From an uncultured Faecalicatena sp. (GTDB taxonomy: Bacteria > Bacillota > Clostridia > Lachnospirales > Lachnospiraceae), in the NCBI GenBank assembly GCA_948468385.1, contig CAOKHZ010000005.1:62001-126000 (forward strand): 64,000 nucleotides of DNA. Direction: 5' to 3'. The notes below the pieces were generated by a model. The model saw nothing but the letters and a program-made list of their open reading frames with translations. It did no database searches and was not told the DNA's origin. A program made the position numbers and the translations under genes. This document shows, in pieces, positions 1-8,629 of this stretch. The first letter of the stretch is position 1, and the number at the start of each line of letters is the position of its first letter.

Positions 1-19
1 GATAGAATGAAATGTAATA

Positions 20-143
20 TACTGCGTGGCAAAAATATTTGTCACGCAGTACACAAGGATGCGCACAGCCGCATAAGGAAATATGCCGCTTTGCGGCTGC
101 GTCTGGCGCGATACTCACGGCAGATTTCATCGGCCGTGAGTAT
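20..143. repeat. Cluster of three inverted repeats before the first gene
   Basis: Three successive hairpin-forming inverted repeats lie in the 172 bases before the first gene: arms 20-33/38-51 (14 bp with one G-T pair), 66-73/92-99 (8 bp) and 111-121/133-143 (11 bp, perfect). No convincing coding potential was seen here. The segment GGATGCGCAC at 57-66 recurs at 37101-37110 next to another hairpin, which suggests a dispersed palindromic element. Function is unknown. Confidence 0.55.
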
Positions 144-172
144 AAGAAATAACAGAATGCGAGGTATGGGAC

Positions 173-1861
173 ATGGCGAGAACGGTAGGAATCGGCCATC
201 AGGATTTTGAAAAGGTGATAACGGAAGACATTTTCTACGTGGACAAGACGAAATTTATTCAAGAGTGGTGGGAAAACAAGGATGAGGTGACCTTGATTAC
301 CCGTCCCAGGCGGTTTGGGAAGACGTTGAATCTTAGCATGGTGGAAAAGTTTTTTTCCGTCAAGTACGCGGGCAGGGGCGATTTGTTTGAAAATTTATAT
401 ATTTGGAATCAAGAAGAATATCGTGAACTGCAAGGGACGTACCCGGTGATTTTCTTGAGCTTCGCAAAGGTGAAGGAAACGTCATTTCAAAACATGCGGA
501 AAAAAATTTGCCTGCTCATTATGGATTTGTATAACCAATATGACTTCTTGCTTGACGGAGAAGTGTTGAACGAGAAAGAAAAGGCTGCTTATCAGGAAAT
601 ATCCCCGGACATGACGGATTCTTTGGCGGCGGATTCATTAAACCGATTGTCGGATTATCTGATGCGTCATTATGGGAAAAGAGTCATTATTCTGCTTGAC
701 GAGTATGACACGCCGATGCAGGAGGCTTACGTGGGCGGATATTGGGACGAGGCGGTCGCTTTTACGAGGAATTTGTTTAACTCCACGTTTAAGACGAATC
801 CTTATCTGGAAAGGGCTCTGATGATGGGGATTACGAGGACAAGCAGGGAATCCATCTTTTCGGATTTTAACAATGCAACGGTGGTGACTACGACTTCCAA
901 ACGTTATGAGGATGCTTTTGGTTTCACGCAGGAGGAAGTTTGGGAGTCACTGAAGGAGTATGGCTTATATGAGGAGAGGGAGAATGTAAGGACGTGGTAT
1001 GATGGATTTACTTTTGGCAGTAAACGCGACATTTACAACCCATGGTCCATCATTAATTACTTGAAGGAACGAAAGTTTGCCGCATACTGGGCGAACACGA
1101 GCGGCAACAGCTTGGTGGGAAAGTTGGTTCGTGAGGGAAGCGCGGAATTGAAAGTCACCATGGAGGATTTGCTGGCGGGTGGAACGCTTCACGCGCGGAT
1201 TGACGAACAAATCGTGTACAACCAATTGAACGGAAATGAAAACGCAATTTGGAGCTTGTTGCTGGCAAGTGGTTACTTACGCGTGGAAATGTGTGAGTCG
1301 GATGAAAGAGGGCATCGGGAGTATGAATTAAAGCTTACGAACAAGGAAGTTTCCGTTATGTTTGAAAAGATGATAGGTAGTTGGTTTGACGATTCCATAT
1401 CAGCATACAACGCGTTTATCAGGGCGTTGCTTCTGGGGGACGTGGAGGCCATGAATGCGTATATGAACAAGATTGTCTTTACGACATTTAGTTACTTTGA
1501 TACGGGAAACGGTTCTTCGGAGGAGCCGGAACCAGAACGCTTTTACCATGGCTTCGTGCTCGGGCTGATAGTGAATCTGGCGGGGCGGTATAAAATCACC
1601 TCCAACCGCGAGAGCGGCTTCGGCAGGTATGACGTGATGCTCGAACCGCTAAAGGAGAGGGACGATGCCATCATCATTGAGTTCAAGGTCCGCAGAAGCG
1701 CGAAGAAACAGACGCTTGAGGAGGCTGTCAAGGAAGCATTGGAGCAGATAGAGGAGAAGAATTACGCGGCGAGCTTTATTGCGGCAAAGATTGCACCGGA
1801 ACGGATAAAAAAATACGGGTTCGCGTTCGAGGGAAAAAAGGTGCTGATAGGAGGAAAATGA
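173..1861 (+). CDS. AAA-ATPase-like protein with C-terminal PD-(D/E)XK nuclease-like domain
   Basis: The 562-residue product belongs to the AAA-ATPase_like/DUF1703 type that is abundant in gut anaerobes. The P-loop RPRRFGKT is at residues 44-51 and the Walker B segment ILLDEYD carries D176-E177. Near the C terminus, D487 followed by E503-x-K505 (IIEFKV) fits a PD-(D/E)XK nuclease core. The ATG follows GAGG at 161-164 with 8-bp spacing. The role of the family is not established; defence or mobile-element functions have been suggested. Length and both domains look intact. It stands alone, with no operon partner. Confidence 0.85.
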   Translation: MARTVGIGHQDFEKVITEDIFYVDKTKFIQEWWENKDEVTLITRPRRFGKTLNLSMVEKFFSVKYAGRGDLFENLYIWNQEEYRELQGTYPVIFLSFAKVKETSFQNMRKKICLLIMDLYNQYDFLLDGEVLNEKEKAAYQEISPDMTDSLAADSLNRLSDYLMRHYGKRVIILLDEYDTPMQEAYVGGYWDEAVAFTRNLFNSTFKTNPYLERALMMGITRTSRESIFSDFNNATVVTTTSKRYEDAFGFTQEEVWESLKEYGLYEERENVRTWYDGFTFGSKRDIYNPWSIINYLKERKFAAYWANTSGNSLVGKLVREGSAELKVTMEDLLAGGTLHARIDEQIVYNQLNGNENAIWSLLLASGYLRVEMCESDERGHREYELKLTNKEVSVMFEKMIGSWFDDSISAYNAFIRALLLGDVEAMNAYMNKIVFTTFSYFDTGNGSSEEPEPERFYHGFVLGLIVNLAGRYKITSNRESGFGRYDVMLEPLKERDDAIIIEFKVRRSAKKQTLEEAVKEALEQIEEKNYAASFIAAKIAPERIKKYGFAFEGKKVLIGGK

Positions 1862-2044
1862 TAGCAACGGGAACTACGAATATTGGATTTGAAGAGAAAA
1901 TGTGTCCGGCAATTTGGAACTTACGAATTCTAAAACGGGAAAAACCGCAATGGCTGTAATTGTGAACTTGCAAGTTCCAAAAAGTCCGGGAATTGTCAGA
2001 GGAAGACATCCAAAAAATAGGAGGGGAAAGGTACTATAAACATT

Positions 2045-2872
2045 ATGTATTTTAAGACAACAAAAGTATTTATCAAATCAGATGATTATAAATTGAAACT
2101 ATTGATTTTAAGGCCAGGTAAGCGGGAAACGGACAAGCTCTCGCCGGGCGTTTTGTGGATTCACGGCGGCGGGTACATCACCGGGATGGCAGGCATGGTT
2201 TATATGTCGCGAGCCTTGAACCTGGTGAAAAAGTATGGCGTGACGGTCGTTTCTCCAGAGTATCGGCTGTCTGGCCGGGAACCGTATCCGGCGGCGCTCA
2301 AGGATTGTTATCGTGCGTTGCTTTATTTGAAAAAGCATGCGAGGGAACTTGGCGTGCGCGACGACCAGATCATGGTCGGTGGCGAGAGTGCCGGGGGAGG
2401 TCTGGCCGCGGCGGTGTGCATGTATGCGAAAGACAAGGGCAAGGTGCGAATCGCCTATCAGATGCCGTTGTATCCGATGATTGACAACGAGGATACGGAA
2501 ACCTCGCGGGACAACCATGCCCCGGTCTGGAACACGAGGCGAAATCATTATGGATGGAAGCAATATTTGAAAAATATAGGAGATAGGGCGGTTCCGGCTT
2601 ATGCGGCACCGGCGCGGCGGGAGGATTACGCGGGACTTCCGCCGGCGTACACGTTCGTCTGTACAGAGGAACCGTTTTTTGCCGAGACGATTGGCTATGT
2701 CAATCGTTTGAAAGAGGCGGGCGTGGAGGCGGAGCTGGATATTTATCCGGGGCTATTTCATGCGTTCGACATGTTGCTTCCGTTTTTGAAAGTCAGCAAA
2801 CAGGCGGCAAAAAATTTTGAGGAACATTTTGCATATGCCATGGAGCATTATTTTGCGAGGCAGGAGGTGTAG
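2045..2872 (+). CDS. Alpha/beta-hydrolase esterase, hormone-sensitive-lipase type
   Basis: A 275-residue alpha/beta hydrolase. It has the oxyanion-hole motif HGGGY at residues 40-44 and the nucleophile elbow GESAGG with S115. A late histidine in GLFHAF would complete the triad. These are hallmarks of the HSL (family IV) carboxylesterases, which act on short-chain esters in the cytoplasm. The natural substrate cannot be told from sequence. The purine-rich AGGAGGGG at 2019-2026 lies about 18 bases before the ATG, which is unusually far, so the start is slightly uncertain. The upstream gap holds an inverted repeat (GGAACTT/AAGTTCC). The stop is 3 bases before the next gene, so the two are probably cotranscribed. 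Confidence 0.88.
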   Translation: MYFKTTKVFIKSDDYKLKLLILRPGKRETDKLSPGVLWIHGGGYITGMAGMVYMSRALNLVKKYGVTVVSPEYRLSGREPYPAALKDCYRALLYLKKHARELGVRDDQIMVGGESAGGGLAAAVCMYAKDKGKVRIAYQMPLYPMIDNEDTETSRDNHAPVWNTRRNHYGWKQYLKNIGDRAVPAYAAPARREDYAGLPPAYTFVCTEEPFFAETIGYVNRLKEAGVEAELDIYPGLFHAFDMLLPFLKVSKQAAKNFEEHFAYAMEHYFARQEV

Positions 2873-2875
2873 TGT

Positions 2876-3670
2876 ATGGATGTAACTTTTGTAAATCCCG
2901 GAGTGGATTATATGCTTGGGCAAATCATGGGATTTCAAACCGAGGATACGACGGCCTTCTGGTCCGAACCTTTATATCAATTTTATCCGCAACTGGATAA
3001 AACTTATGCGGCGGGCTTGCCGTTTCCCGAGAGAAAGGTCTATATCGAGCGTGTCTTGCATTCTGCCTATGTTGAGTTGGAAAGCACGATTGACGAAAAA
3101 GTGGAAGCATATTCCAGACATTGGGTGGCGTGCAAAAAACAAATCATTGCCGCGTTGTCGGATGCGTTTGACGTGGATTGTACCAAGGAATTCAATGATT
3201 TGCGTTGTAATGTCAGCATGAATCCCATCGAGCCGCGGTATTTAAAAGAGCGGTGTTTTGACATTTTTTATCTGAATAGTGAAAAAGGTGCCATTGGCGA
3301 GGCCATCCATGAAATCATCCATTTCGTCTGGTTTTATGTGTGGAATCGCTTATTTGGCGATAATTATGAAGAATATGAGACTCCGTCGTTGAAATGGATA
3401 CTTAGTGAAATGGTGGTCGAGCCTGTGATGAAGGATTATAGGCTTAGTTCTATTAATCCATATTTTCCAAGAGAACAAGGCGGTTGTGTTTATCCTTATT
3501 TTTTCGATATGGAAGTGGACGGAGCCTTGATTCTTGACACGTTGGATGACATGTATAAGAACCAGGCCATTGAGCATTTTATGAAGAACAGTTATGCTTA
3601 TTGTAAGGAACACGAGGTGGAGATAAGGAAACACATTCAAAAAGCGGAGGAGGATTTGCATGCCGGCTGA
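2876..3670 (+). CDS. Unknown protein with HExxH metalloprotease-like motif
   Basis: A 264-residue soluble protein whose family I do not recognise. The visible motif is HEIIH at residues 145-149, preceded by a small helix (GEAI) and followed about 30 residues later by acidic residues in SEMVVEPVM. This layout resembles a gluzincin-type zinc protease active site, although similar short motifs occur by chance. There is no signal peptide or membrane segment. The gene starts 3 bases after the esterase stop and probably shares its transcript. Protease function is an inference from the motif only. Confidence 0.7.
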   Translation: MDVTFVNPGVDYMLGQIMGFQTEDTTAFWSEPLYQFYPQLDKTYAAGLPFPERKVYIERVLHSAYVELESTIDEKVEAYSRHWVACKKQIIAALSDAFDVDCTKEFNDLRCNVSMNPIEPRYLKERCFDIFYLNSEKGAIGEAIHEIIHFVWFYVWNRLFGDNYEEYETPSLKWILSEMVVEPVMKDYRLSSINPYFPREQGGCVYPYFFDMEVDGALILDTLDDMYKNQAIEHFMKNSYAYCKEHEVEIRKHIQKAEEDLHAG

Positions 3671-3671
3671 A

Positions 3672-3707
3672 GTGAAATCCTCCGCAGCAAGTTGCGGGGG
3701 ATTTCAC
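3672..3707. repeat. Near-perfect inverted repeat after the HExxH gene
   Basis: Arms 3672-3686 and 3693-3707 form a 15-bp stem with one mismatch around a 6-base loop, immediately after the stop at 3670. There is no T-run behind it, so it is a weak candidate terminator or a small palindromic element. Confidence 0.5.
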
Positions 3708-3795
3708 CTTCGCGACAGTCGCCAAATGTCCATGCAAGCATGGCCGCTTGGCTCGTTGCCCACGGGAATAAAAGTGCGCGGCGCGGGCACCGAGT

Positions 3796-3936
3796 CTTTC
3801 CGGCGGCGAGGCGCAGCGGTTGAAACTGGCGAGCGAGATGGGAAAGGTGCAGTCCGATTCCGTGTTTTTCTTTGACGAGCCGACGATTGGCTTGCATCCG
3901 TTGGACGTGCGGACACTCCTTTCCGTATTTCTATAG
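3796..3936 (+). pseudogene. UvrA-like ABC ATPase, C-terminal fragment
   Basis: Reading from 3796 gives the UvrA signature [15 protein letters not shown], then a degenerate linker and [15 protein letters not shown], ending in TAG at 3934. These are the ABC signature and Walker B of UvrA or UvrA-like proteins. No P-loop, zinc fingers or upstream frame remains, and the reading frame breaks before 3796. This is the tail of a lost gene, either excinuclease subunit A or the UvrA-like drug-resistance type. A terminator-like hairpin follows and may be the original terminator of that gene. Confidence 0.75.
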
Positions 3937-3939
3937 TAC

Positions 3940-4003
3940 AACAGAGTGCTTGAAGGTTTGGATTTTGATGATGAACTCCAACTATTCAAGCACTCTGTTT
4001 TCT
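3940..4003 (+). terminator. Hairpin terminator behind the uvrA-like remnant
   Basis: Arms AACAGAGTGCTTGAA (3940-3954) and its complement (3985-3999) are separated by a 30-base loop and run into TTTTC. The stem is long and followed by T residues, so it is a plausible terminator. Confidence 0.55.
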
Positions 4004-4116
4004 CATATAATTAAGTGAGAATTATCCAATCGAATTTTGGTAATCATAGTATACCACCGCGAATATGTTTTGCAAAGGTATTTCACCGAAAAAAAGGATA
4101 AAATGGGCGTGAGCCC

Positions 4117-4147
4117 TTGACATTCCCCCTTATGGAAGTTGTATAAC
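4117..4147 (+). promoter_or_regulatory. MerR-type promoter (TTGACA, 19-bp spacer, TATAAC)
   Basis: TTGACA at 4117-4122 and TATAAC at 4142-4147 are separated by 19 bp. The spacer contains a TTCC...GGAA dyad. An overlong spacer centred on such a dyad is the classic layout of MerR-family activated promoters. It lies about 90 bases before the ABC ATPase gene. No merR gene is nearby, so the regulator would act in trans. Confidence 0.5.
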
Positions 4148-4236
4148 AGAGACGAGAAAGCAGTGGAAGCTTCGCATGACTAGGATTGAAGGAACCTCGC
4201 CAAAGTGCGGAGCGCATTTACGGAAGGGAGAACATC

Positions 4237-4959
4237 ATGCTTACGATTGAACATTTAACGAAACATTACAAGGGAAGCAGCAAGGGCGTCACTGACTTGA
4301 GCCTGCACATCGCGCCAGGGGACATTTACGCGTTTATCGGGCACAATGGAGCGGGAAAGACGACGACCCTGAAGTGCGTTGCCGGGATTCTGGAGTTTGA
4401 CGAGGGGACGATTTTGATTGACGGAATCGACATCCGCAAGGATCCGCTCGCTTGCAAGCGGCAGTTTGCCTACATTCCGGATAATCCGGACATTTACGAA
4501 TACCTTACAGGTATCCAGTATTTGGAATTCATTGCCGACGTGTTCGCGGTAGGTGCAAGAGAGCGGCAGGAACGTATTAAAAAATATGCGGACGAATTTG
4601 AAATCACGGCCTCGTTGGGCGACTTGGTTTCGACCTATTCGCATGGGATGAAGCAAAAGCTGGCGTTGATTTCCGCGTTGGTGCATCGGCCGAAATTGTT
4701 GATTTTGGACGAACCGTTCGTGGGACTGGATCCGAAGGCGGCCGTTATTTTAAAGAATGCCATGCGTCGGATTTGCGAGGAGGGCGGCGCGATTTTCTTT
4801 TCCACGCACGTATTGGACGTGGCGGAAAAATTGTGCAATCGCGTGGCGATTATTAAGGACGGGACGTTGATTGCTTCCGGCGAGATGGAGGAAATCGTGA
4901 AATCCGGCCAGTCGTTGGAGGATATCTTTATGGAGGTGGTGGAAGATGCGGGAGAATGA
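4237..4959 (+). CDS. ABC transporter ATP-binding protein (ABC-2 exporter type)
   Basis: A 240-residue ABC ATPase. It has the Walker A GHNGAGKTT near residues 35-43, a YSHGMKQKLAL signature and Walker B LLILDEPFVGLDP. This is the CcmA/NatA-like class that pairs with membrane-embedded ABC-2 permeases. The ATG at 4237 follows GGAAGGGAG and is preferred to the upstream in-frame ATG at 4186, which has no ribosome site. The permease gene starts 14 bases before this stop, so the two form a translationally coupled exporter. The cargo is unknown. A MerR-type promoter lies upstream. Confidence 0.93.
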   Translation: MLTIEHLTKHYKGSSKGVTDLSLHIAPGDIYAFIGHNGAGKTTTLKCVAGILEFDEGTILIDGIDIRKDPLACKRQFAYIPDNPDIYEYLTGIQYLEFIADVFAVGARERQERIKKYADEFEITASLGDLVSTYSHGMKQKLALISALVHRPKLLILDEPFVGLDPKAAVILKNAMRRICEEGGAIFFSTHVLDVAEKLCNRVAIIKDGTLIASGEMEEIVKSGQSLEDIFMEVVEDAGE

Positions 4960-6646
4960 CAATACAAGGAAATCCGGGGCGATGGGGCAATCCGGGGCGA
5001 TGGGGCAATCCGGGATGATGGAACAACCCGGGGAGATGGAAAAATCTAAGACGATGGAGCAATTTCGGGCGATGGTACGGATGGAATTGTGCAATATTTT
5101 CGGGCTCAACGTATTTCGCCATACCAGGGATTCGAGGGCGAAAAAAAAGTCGTTGGGGTTGTTATGCCTATATGTTTTTCTTTTGGCCGCGATGGCGTTT
5201 TATGTGGGTGGCTTGTCCTATGGGCTGATTTCTCTTAGCATGGGCGAAGTGGTTTTTGCGTATTTGATTGCCATTTGCAGCGTGGTGATTTTCGTGTTTG
5301 GAATATTGAAGGCAGGCAACGTCTTGTTTCGTCGGGAAGGATACGACATGCTGTGTGCGTTGCCCGTGCCGACGGCGGCGGTGGTGTTAGCCCGGGTTCT
5401 TAGAATGTACGTGGAGAATCTTGGACTTTCGTTGGTCGTGCTGTTGCCGGGAACCATCGTGTACGCGTGGATCGTACGTCCTGGAGCGTCGTTTTATCTG
5501 ACGCTTTTGCTTGGAACGTTGTCGGTGCCGATGATTCCCATGGCCGGTGCCGTGTTAATTGGCGTGTTCGTGACCGGCGTTTCCTCCCGGATGCGCCATA
5601 AAAGCCTGGTGGCGGCGGGACTCTCGATTTTGGTGGTGCTTGGTATCTTGTTGTTATCGTCGAGGTTGTCCGCCATGGAAGGGAATCTTAATTTGGAAAT
5701 GCTGAAAAATGTTTCGGCCTTTGTCTTTGCGATGTTGGAGAAATTGTACGCGCCGGCCGTCTGGCTGGGAAAGGCTGTCATTTACGGTGACTTTCTGCGT
5801 TGCCTGATGTGCGTGGGGCTTTCCCTGGCAATCTTTGCGGCGGTGGCGGTAGGTTCTTGCGTCTGCTTTCATCAAATTTGCCGAAACCTTTATGGCGGTT
5901 TTGCCAGGCACGATTATAAGAAGGAAGAGCTGGGCGGGCTGAAAAGAAAATCCGTTCTGGTTTCTTTGTGCGGGCGGGAATTTCGGCGGTATTTTGCTTC
6001 CAGTATTTATGTGACGAACACGATTATCGGGCCAATCATGGGATGCCTCCTTTCGGGAATGCTGTTGTTTTTGGGGATGGATTCGTTGGAAGCATATTTT
6101 CTGATTCCGGGTGACGTAGGCTTGCTCGTTCCCTTTTTATTGGCCGGGGTCTTTTGCATGATGACGGTCACGTCCACCTCGATTTCCATGGAGGGGAAAA
6201 ACTGGTGGATTGCAAGGAGCCTGCCGTTGTCGGCGAAACATATTTTCGATGCCAAGATTCTGATGAATTTGCTATTGATGTTGCCGTTTTATTTGTTGTC
6301 GGAGGGAATGCTCGTTTTGGCAATCCGGCCGGGGATTTTGGAAGCCGTGTGGATGTTTTTGATTCCGGCGGTGATGATCGTGTTCTCCTGCGTGTACGGC
6401 ATTACCGTTAATTTGCATTTCCCGGTGTTGAATTGGGAATCGGAAGTTGCCGTGGTGAAACAGAGCGCGTCGGCCGTGTTGGGGGGGATAGGAGGTTTTG
6501 TCCTGGCGATTCTGTGCATGGTGGCAGCCTTGGTGATTCCGGAAGAATATTCGAACGTGTTAAGGGGAAGCGTGTGTGTCGTGCTGATTCTGGCGACAGT
6601 GGTCTTGTACCGGGGAAACAACCGGCACGCGATGGCGTGGGAATGA
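4946..6646 (+). CDS. ABC transporter permease with repetitive N terminus
   Basis: A polytopic protein of about 566 residues with roughly ten or more hydrophobic segments from residue 70 onward, partner of the overlapping ATPase. Its N terminus (residues 10-45) is six degenerate hexapeptides, SGAMGQ twice and then SGMMEQ, PGEMEK, SKTMEQ and FRAMVR, encoded by 18-bp tandem units. The next residues (MELCNIFG) look like a typical permease start, so the repeats are probably an expanded N-terminal tail. A later start such as M37 or M46 cannot be excluded. Substrate unknown. Confidence 0.88.
   Translation: MRENDNTRKSGAMGQSGAMGQSGMMEQPGEMEKSKTMEQFRAMVRMELCNIFGLNVFRHTRDSRAKKKSLGLLCLYVFLLAAMAFYVGGLSYGLISLSMGEVVFAYLIAICSVVIFVFGILKAGNVLFRREGYDMLCALPVPTAAVVLARVLRMYVENLGLSLVVLLPGTIVYAWIVRPGASFYLTLLLGTLSVPMIPMAGAVLIGVFVTGVSSRMRHKSLVAAGLSILVVLGILLLSSRLSAMEGNLNLEMLKNVSAFVFAMLEKLYAPAVWLGKAVIYGDFLRCLMCVGLSLAIFAAVAVGSCVCFHQICRNLYGGFARHDYKKEELGGLKRKSVLVSLCGREFRRYFASSIYVTNTIIGPIMGCLLSGMLLFLGMDSLEAYFLIPGDVGLLVPFLLAGVFCMMTVTSTSISMEGKNWWIARSLPLSAKHIFDAKILMNLLLMLPFYLLSEGMLVLAIRPGILEAVWMFLIPAVMIVFSCVYGITVNLHFPVLNWESEVAVVKQSASAVLGGIGGFVLAILCMVAALVIPEEYSNVLRGSVCVVLILATVVLYRGNNRHAMAWE
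4973..5080 (+). repeat. Six 18-bp tandem repeats in the permease N terminus
   Basis: Six consecutive 18-bp units lie in frame. The first two are identical and the rest diverge stepwise. Each unit encodes one hexapeptide with a central methionine. Confidence 0.85.
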
Positions 6647-6875
6647 AGGAAATCGTGGGACGAGATAATTGCTCTCTATCAGTGATGAGATTTCCGATTT
6701 TCAGACGGACCTTTGAAGTATGTCATAAGGCGGCATTCCTTTGCATATCTTAGTGTGATATCGTCACAAATCGGAGCGGTTGTTTTGAAATGCAAAAAAT
6801 GAGGCGGGAGTTTTAAAGCCGCATTTGACAATCGGTTTGTGGAATGGATGGACATGGAAGAGGGGATTTTCGCTT

Positions 6876-7994
6876 ATGATTTATGTCGTGAGGCAGGGGG
6901 ATTCGTTGTACACGATTGCGAACCGGACCGGGGTGCCGGTGTGGAAAATCGCGTTTGACAACCAAATATTGAACACGGAGCGGCTGGCGGTAGGGCAGGC
7001 ACTGTTAATCTTGCAGCCGGGAGAAGAAGGAAGCTATCGAAGGGGTATGCATGTCACGGGTTATGCATATCCCTTTATTGAGCCGCACATATTGGAACAA
7101 GCATTGCCCGCGCTCAATGAGCTGTTGGTTTTTTCGTATGGGTTTACGTTTGAGGGGGAATTGGTGCCCCCGTGGCGTGATGACCTCTGGATGATCGAGC
7201 AGGCCTGGGAAAATGGCACGCGGCCGATGATGGTGCTGACCCCCTTTACGGAAGGGGCGTTTAACAATCAGTTGGTGCGGGCCGTGTCGGAGAACGAGGA
7301 CGTGCAGGAGCGCCTGATTGCAAACGTGCTGGAAACGATGGAGGAGCGGGGGTTTGCCGGTGTGGACATTGACTTCGAATACATTTTGCCGGAAGACCGC
7401 GTGGGTTACGCGCAATTCGTGGGGCGCATGCGGGAAACGTTAAATGCCAGTGGCTACCAGGTTTCCGTCGCGTTGGCACCGAAAGAGAGGGCGGACCAGC
7501 CCGGGCTTTTGTACGAGGGCATGGATTATGCATTGCTCGGGGAGGCGGCGAACTTCGTGTTCCTCATGACATACGAGTGGGGATACACATACAGCCCGCC
7601 GATGGCCGTGGCACCGCTGAACAAGGTGCGCCAGATTGTGGAGTACGCATTGACGGAAATTCCGCGGGAAAAGATCTTGATGGGAATTCCAAATTACGGG
7701 TATAATTGGACGTTGCCGTATGAGAGGGGCGTTTCAAAGGCACAGACGATTGGAAACGTGGAAGCGGTACGGCTGGCGGTGGACAATAACGCCCAGATTC
7801 AGTTCGCGGAAATCGCCCAGAGCCCGTTTTTTACTTACGAGAAAGGTGGGACGCGGCATGAGGTATGGTTCGAGGACGTTCGAAGCATCGAGGCAAAGCT
7901 TGACCTGGCGGCGGATTATGGGCTGCATGGAGTGGGATATTGGAACCTGATGAAGCCGTTTCGGGCGAATTGGCTGATGTTGGAGCGGGAGTGA
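6876..7994 (+). CDS. LysM-GH18 hydrolase, SleL/YaaH-like
   Basis: A 372-residue protein. It has an N-terminal LysM domain (YVVRQGDSLYTIANRTG, residues 3-46) and then a glycoside hydrolase family 18 barrel. The catalytic GVDIDFEY motif places the acid at E168. This architecture is that of the SleL/YaaH cortex-fragment-lytic N-acetylglucosaminidases of spores and of related LysM chitinase-like proteins. There is no signal peptide, as is common for spore-coat-deposited members. The ATG at 6876 follows GGAAGAGGGG and opens directly into LysM, so it is preferred to an in-frame ATG at 6825. The 229-bp gap before it shows no other feature. Confidence 0.88.
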   Translation: MIYVVRQGDSLYTIANRTGVPVWKIAFDNQILNTERLAVGQALLILQPGEEGSYRRGMHVTGYAYPFIEPHILEQALPALNELLVFSYGFTFEGELVPPWRDDLWMIEQAWENGTRPMMVLTPFTEGAFNNQLVRAVSENEDVQERLIANVLETMEERGFAGVDIDFEYILPEDRVGYAQFVGRMRETLNASGYQVSVALAPKERADQPGLLYEGMDYALLGEAANFVFLMTYEWGYTYSPPMAVAPLNKVRQIVEYALTEIPREKILMGIPNYGYNWTLPYERGVSKAQTIGNVEAVRLAVDNNAQIQFAEIAQSPFFTYEKGGTRHEVWFEDVRSIEAKLDLAADYGLHGVGYWNLMKPFRANWLMLERE

Positions 7995-8120
7995 GAAATC
8001 TAAATTCAAATCATGGTTCAAGGGCGCGTGAATGTCTGAAACAGGAGGCGGATCATCATAGTTTTGCATGGCGCGTCATATAATGGAGCGACGTGGTATA
8101 TTTTTTTGAGGAGTTTTCAT

Positions 8121-8603
8121 ATGATTGAAAAACTGAACGGAATGCCGGAAGCGGCGGCCAGGATTTCAGGGACGAAGGAATACCCGGAAATTCAAGGGAT
8201 GGTGTACTTTTTCGAGGTGTATGGCGGAACCATCGTGATGGCGGAGATTTATGGGTTGCCGGACGATGAGTGGAAGGACGTGGGAAGGTTCTTCGGGTTC
8301 CATATTCACGAGGGTGGCCGCTGCGCCGGGGAGAGGCCGCCGCTTAGCGAGACTGGGGAGCATTATAATCCAAACGGGATGCAGCATCCATTTCATGCGG
8401 GCGATTTGCCGCCACTCTTGTCCGTGAATGGAACGGCTTGGTACGCGGTGTATACGGGGCGGTTCCATCCGGACGACGTGGTTGGCAGGACCGTGGTCAT
8501 CCATAACGAAAGCGACGATTTCCAGACACAGCCGTCGGGAAACAGCGGCGCGAAGATTGCCTGCGGGGTGATAAGGGAGCAGGGCGGCATGGATACGGAT
8601 TGA
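8121..8603 (+). CDS. Cu/Zn superoxide dismutase-like protein
   Basis: A 160-residue protein of the Sod_Cu fold. FHIHEGG supplies two copper-ligand histidines. HYNPNGMQH, FHAGD and VVIH supply the bridging histidine, the zinc ligands and the last copper histidine. A cysteine in GGRCAG and another in IACGVI match the conserved disulfide. The usual catalytic arginine after GN(S/A)G is a lysine here (GNSGAK). No signal peptide is seen, whereas most bacterial SodC proteins are exported. The ATG follows GAGGAG at 8108-8113. Metal sites look intact; catalytic rate may differ. Function is inferred from motifs. Confidence 0.85.
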   Translation: MIEKLNGMPEAAARISGTKEYPEIQGMVYFFEVYGGTIVMAEIYGLPDDEWKDVGRFFGFHIHEGGRCAGERPPLSETGEHYNPNGMQHPFHAGDLPPLLSVNGTAWYAVYTGRFHPDDVVGRTVVIHNESDDFQTQPSGNSGAKIACGVIREQGGMDTD

Positions 8604-8629
8604 AGGTGAAAACCTTATTGTGCATCCTT

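Noticed and set aside
3660..3875. Short open frames after the HExxH gene on both strands
   Set aside because: They overlap a palindrome and the UvrA-like remnant in the wrong frame; no ribosome site or recognisable product.
6433..6753. Open frames inside and after the ABC permease gene
   Set aside because: They are in other frames of the permease coding sequence, with no ribosome site and no recognisable product.
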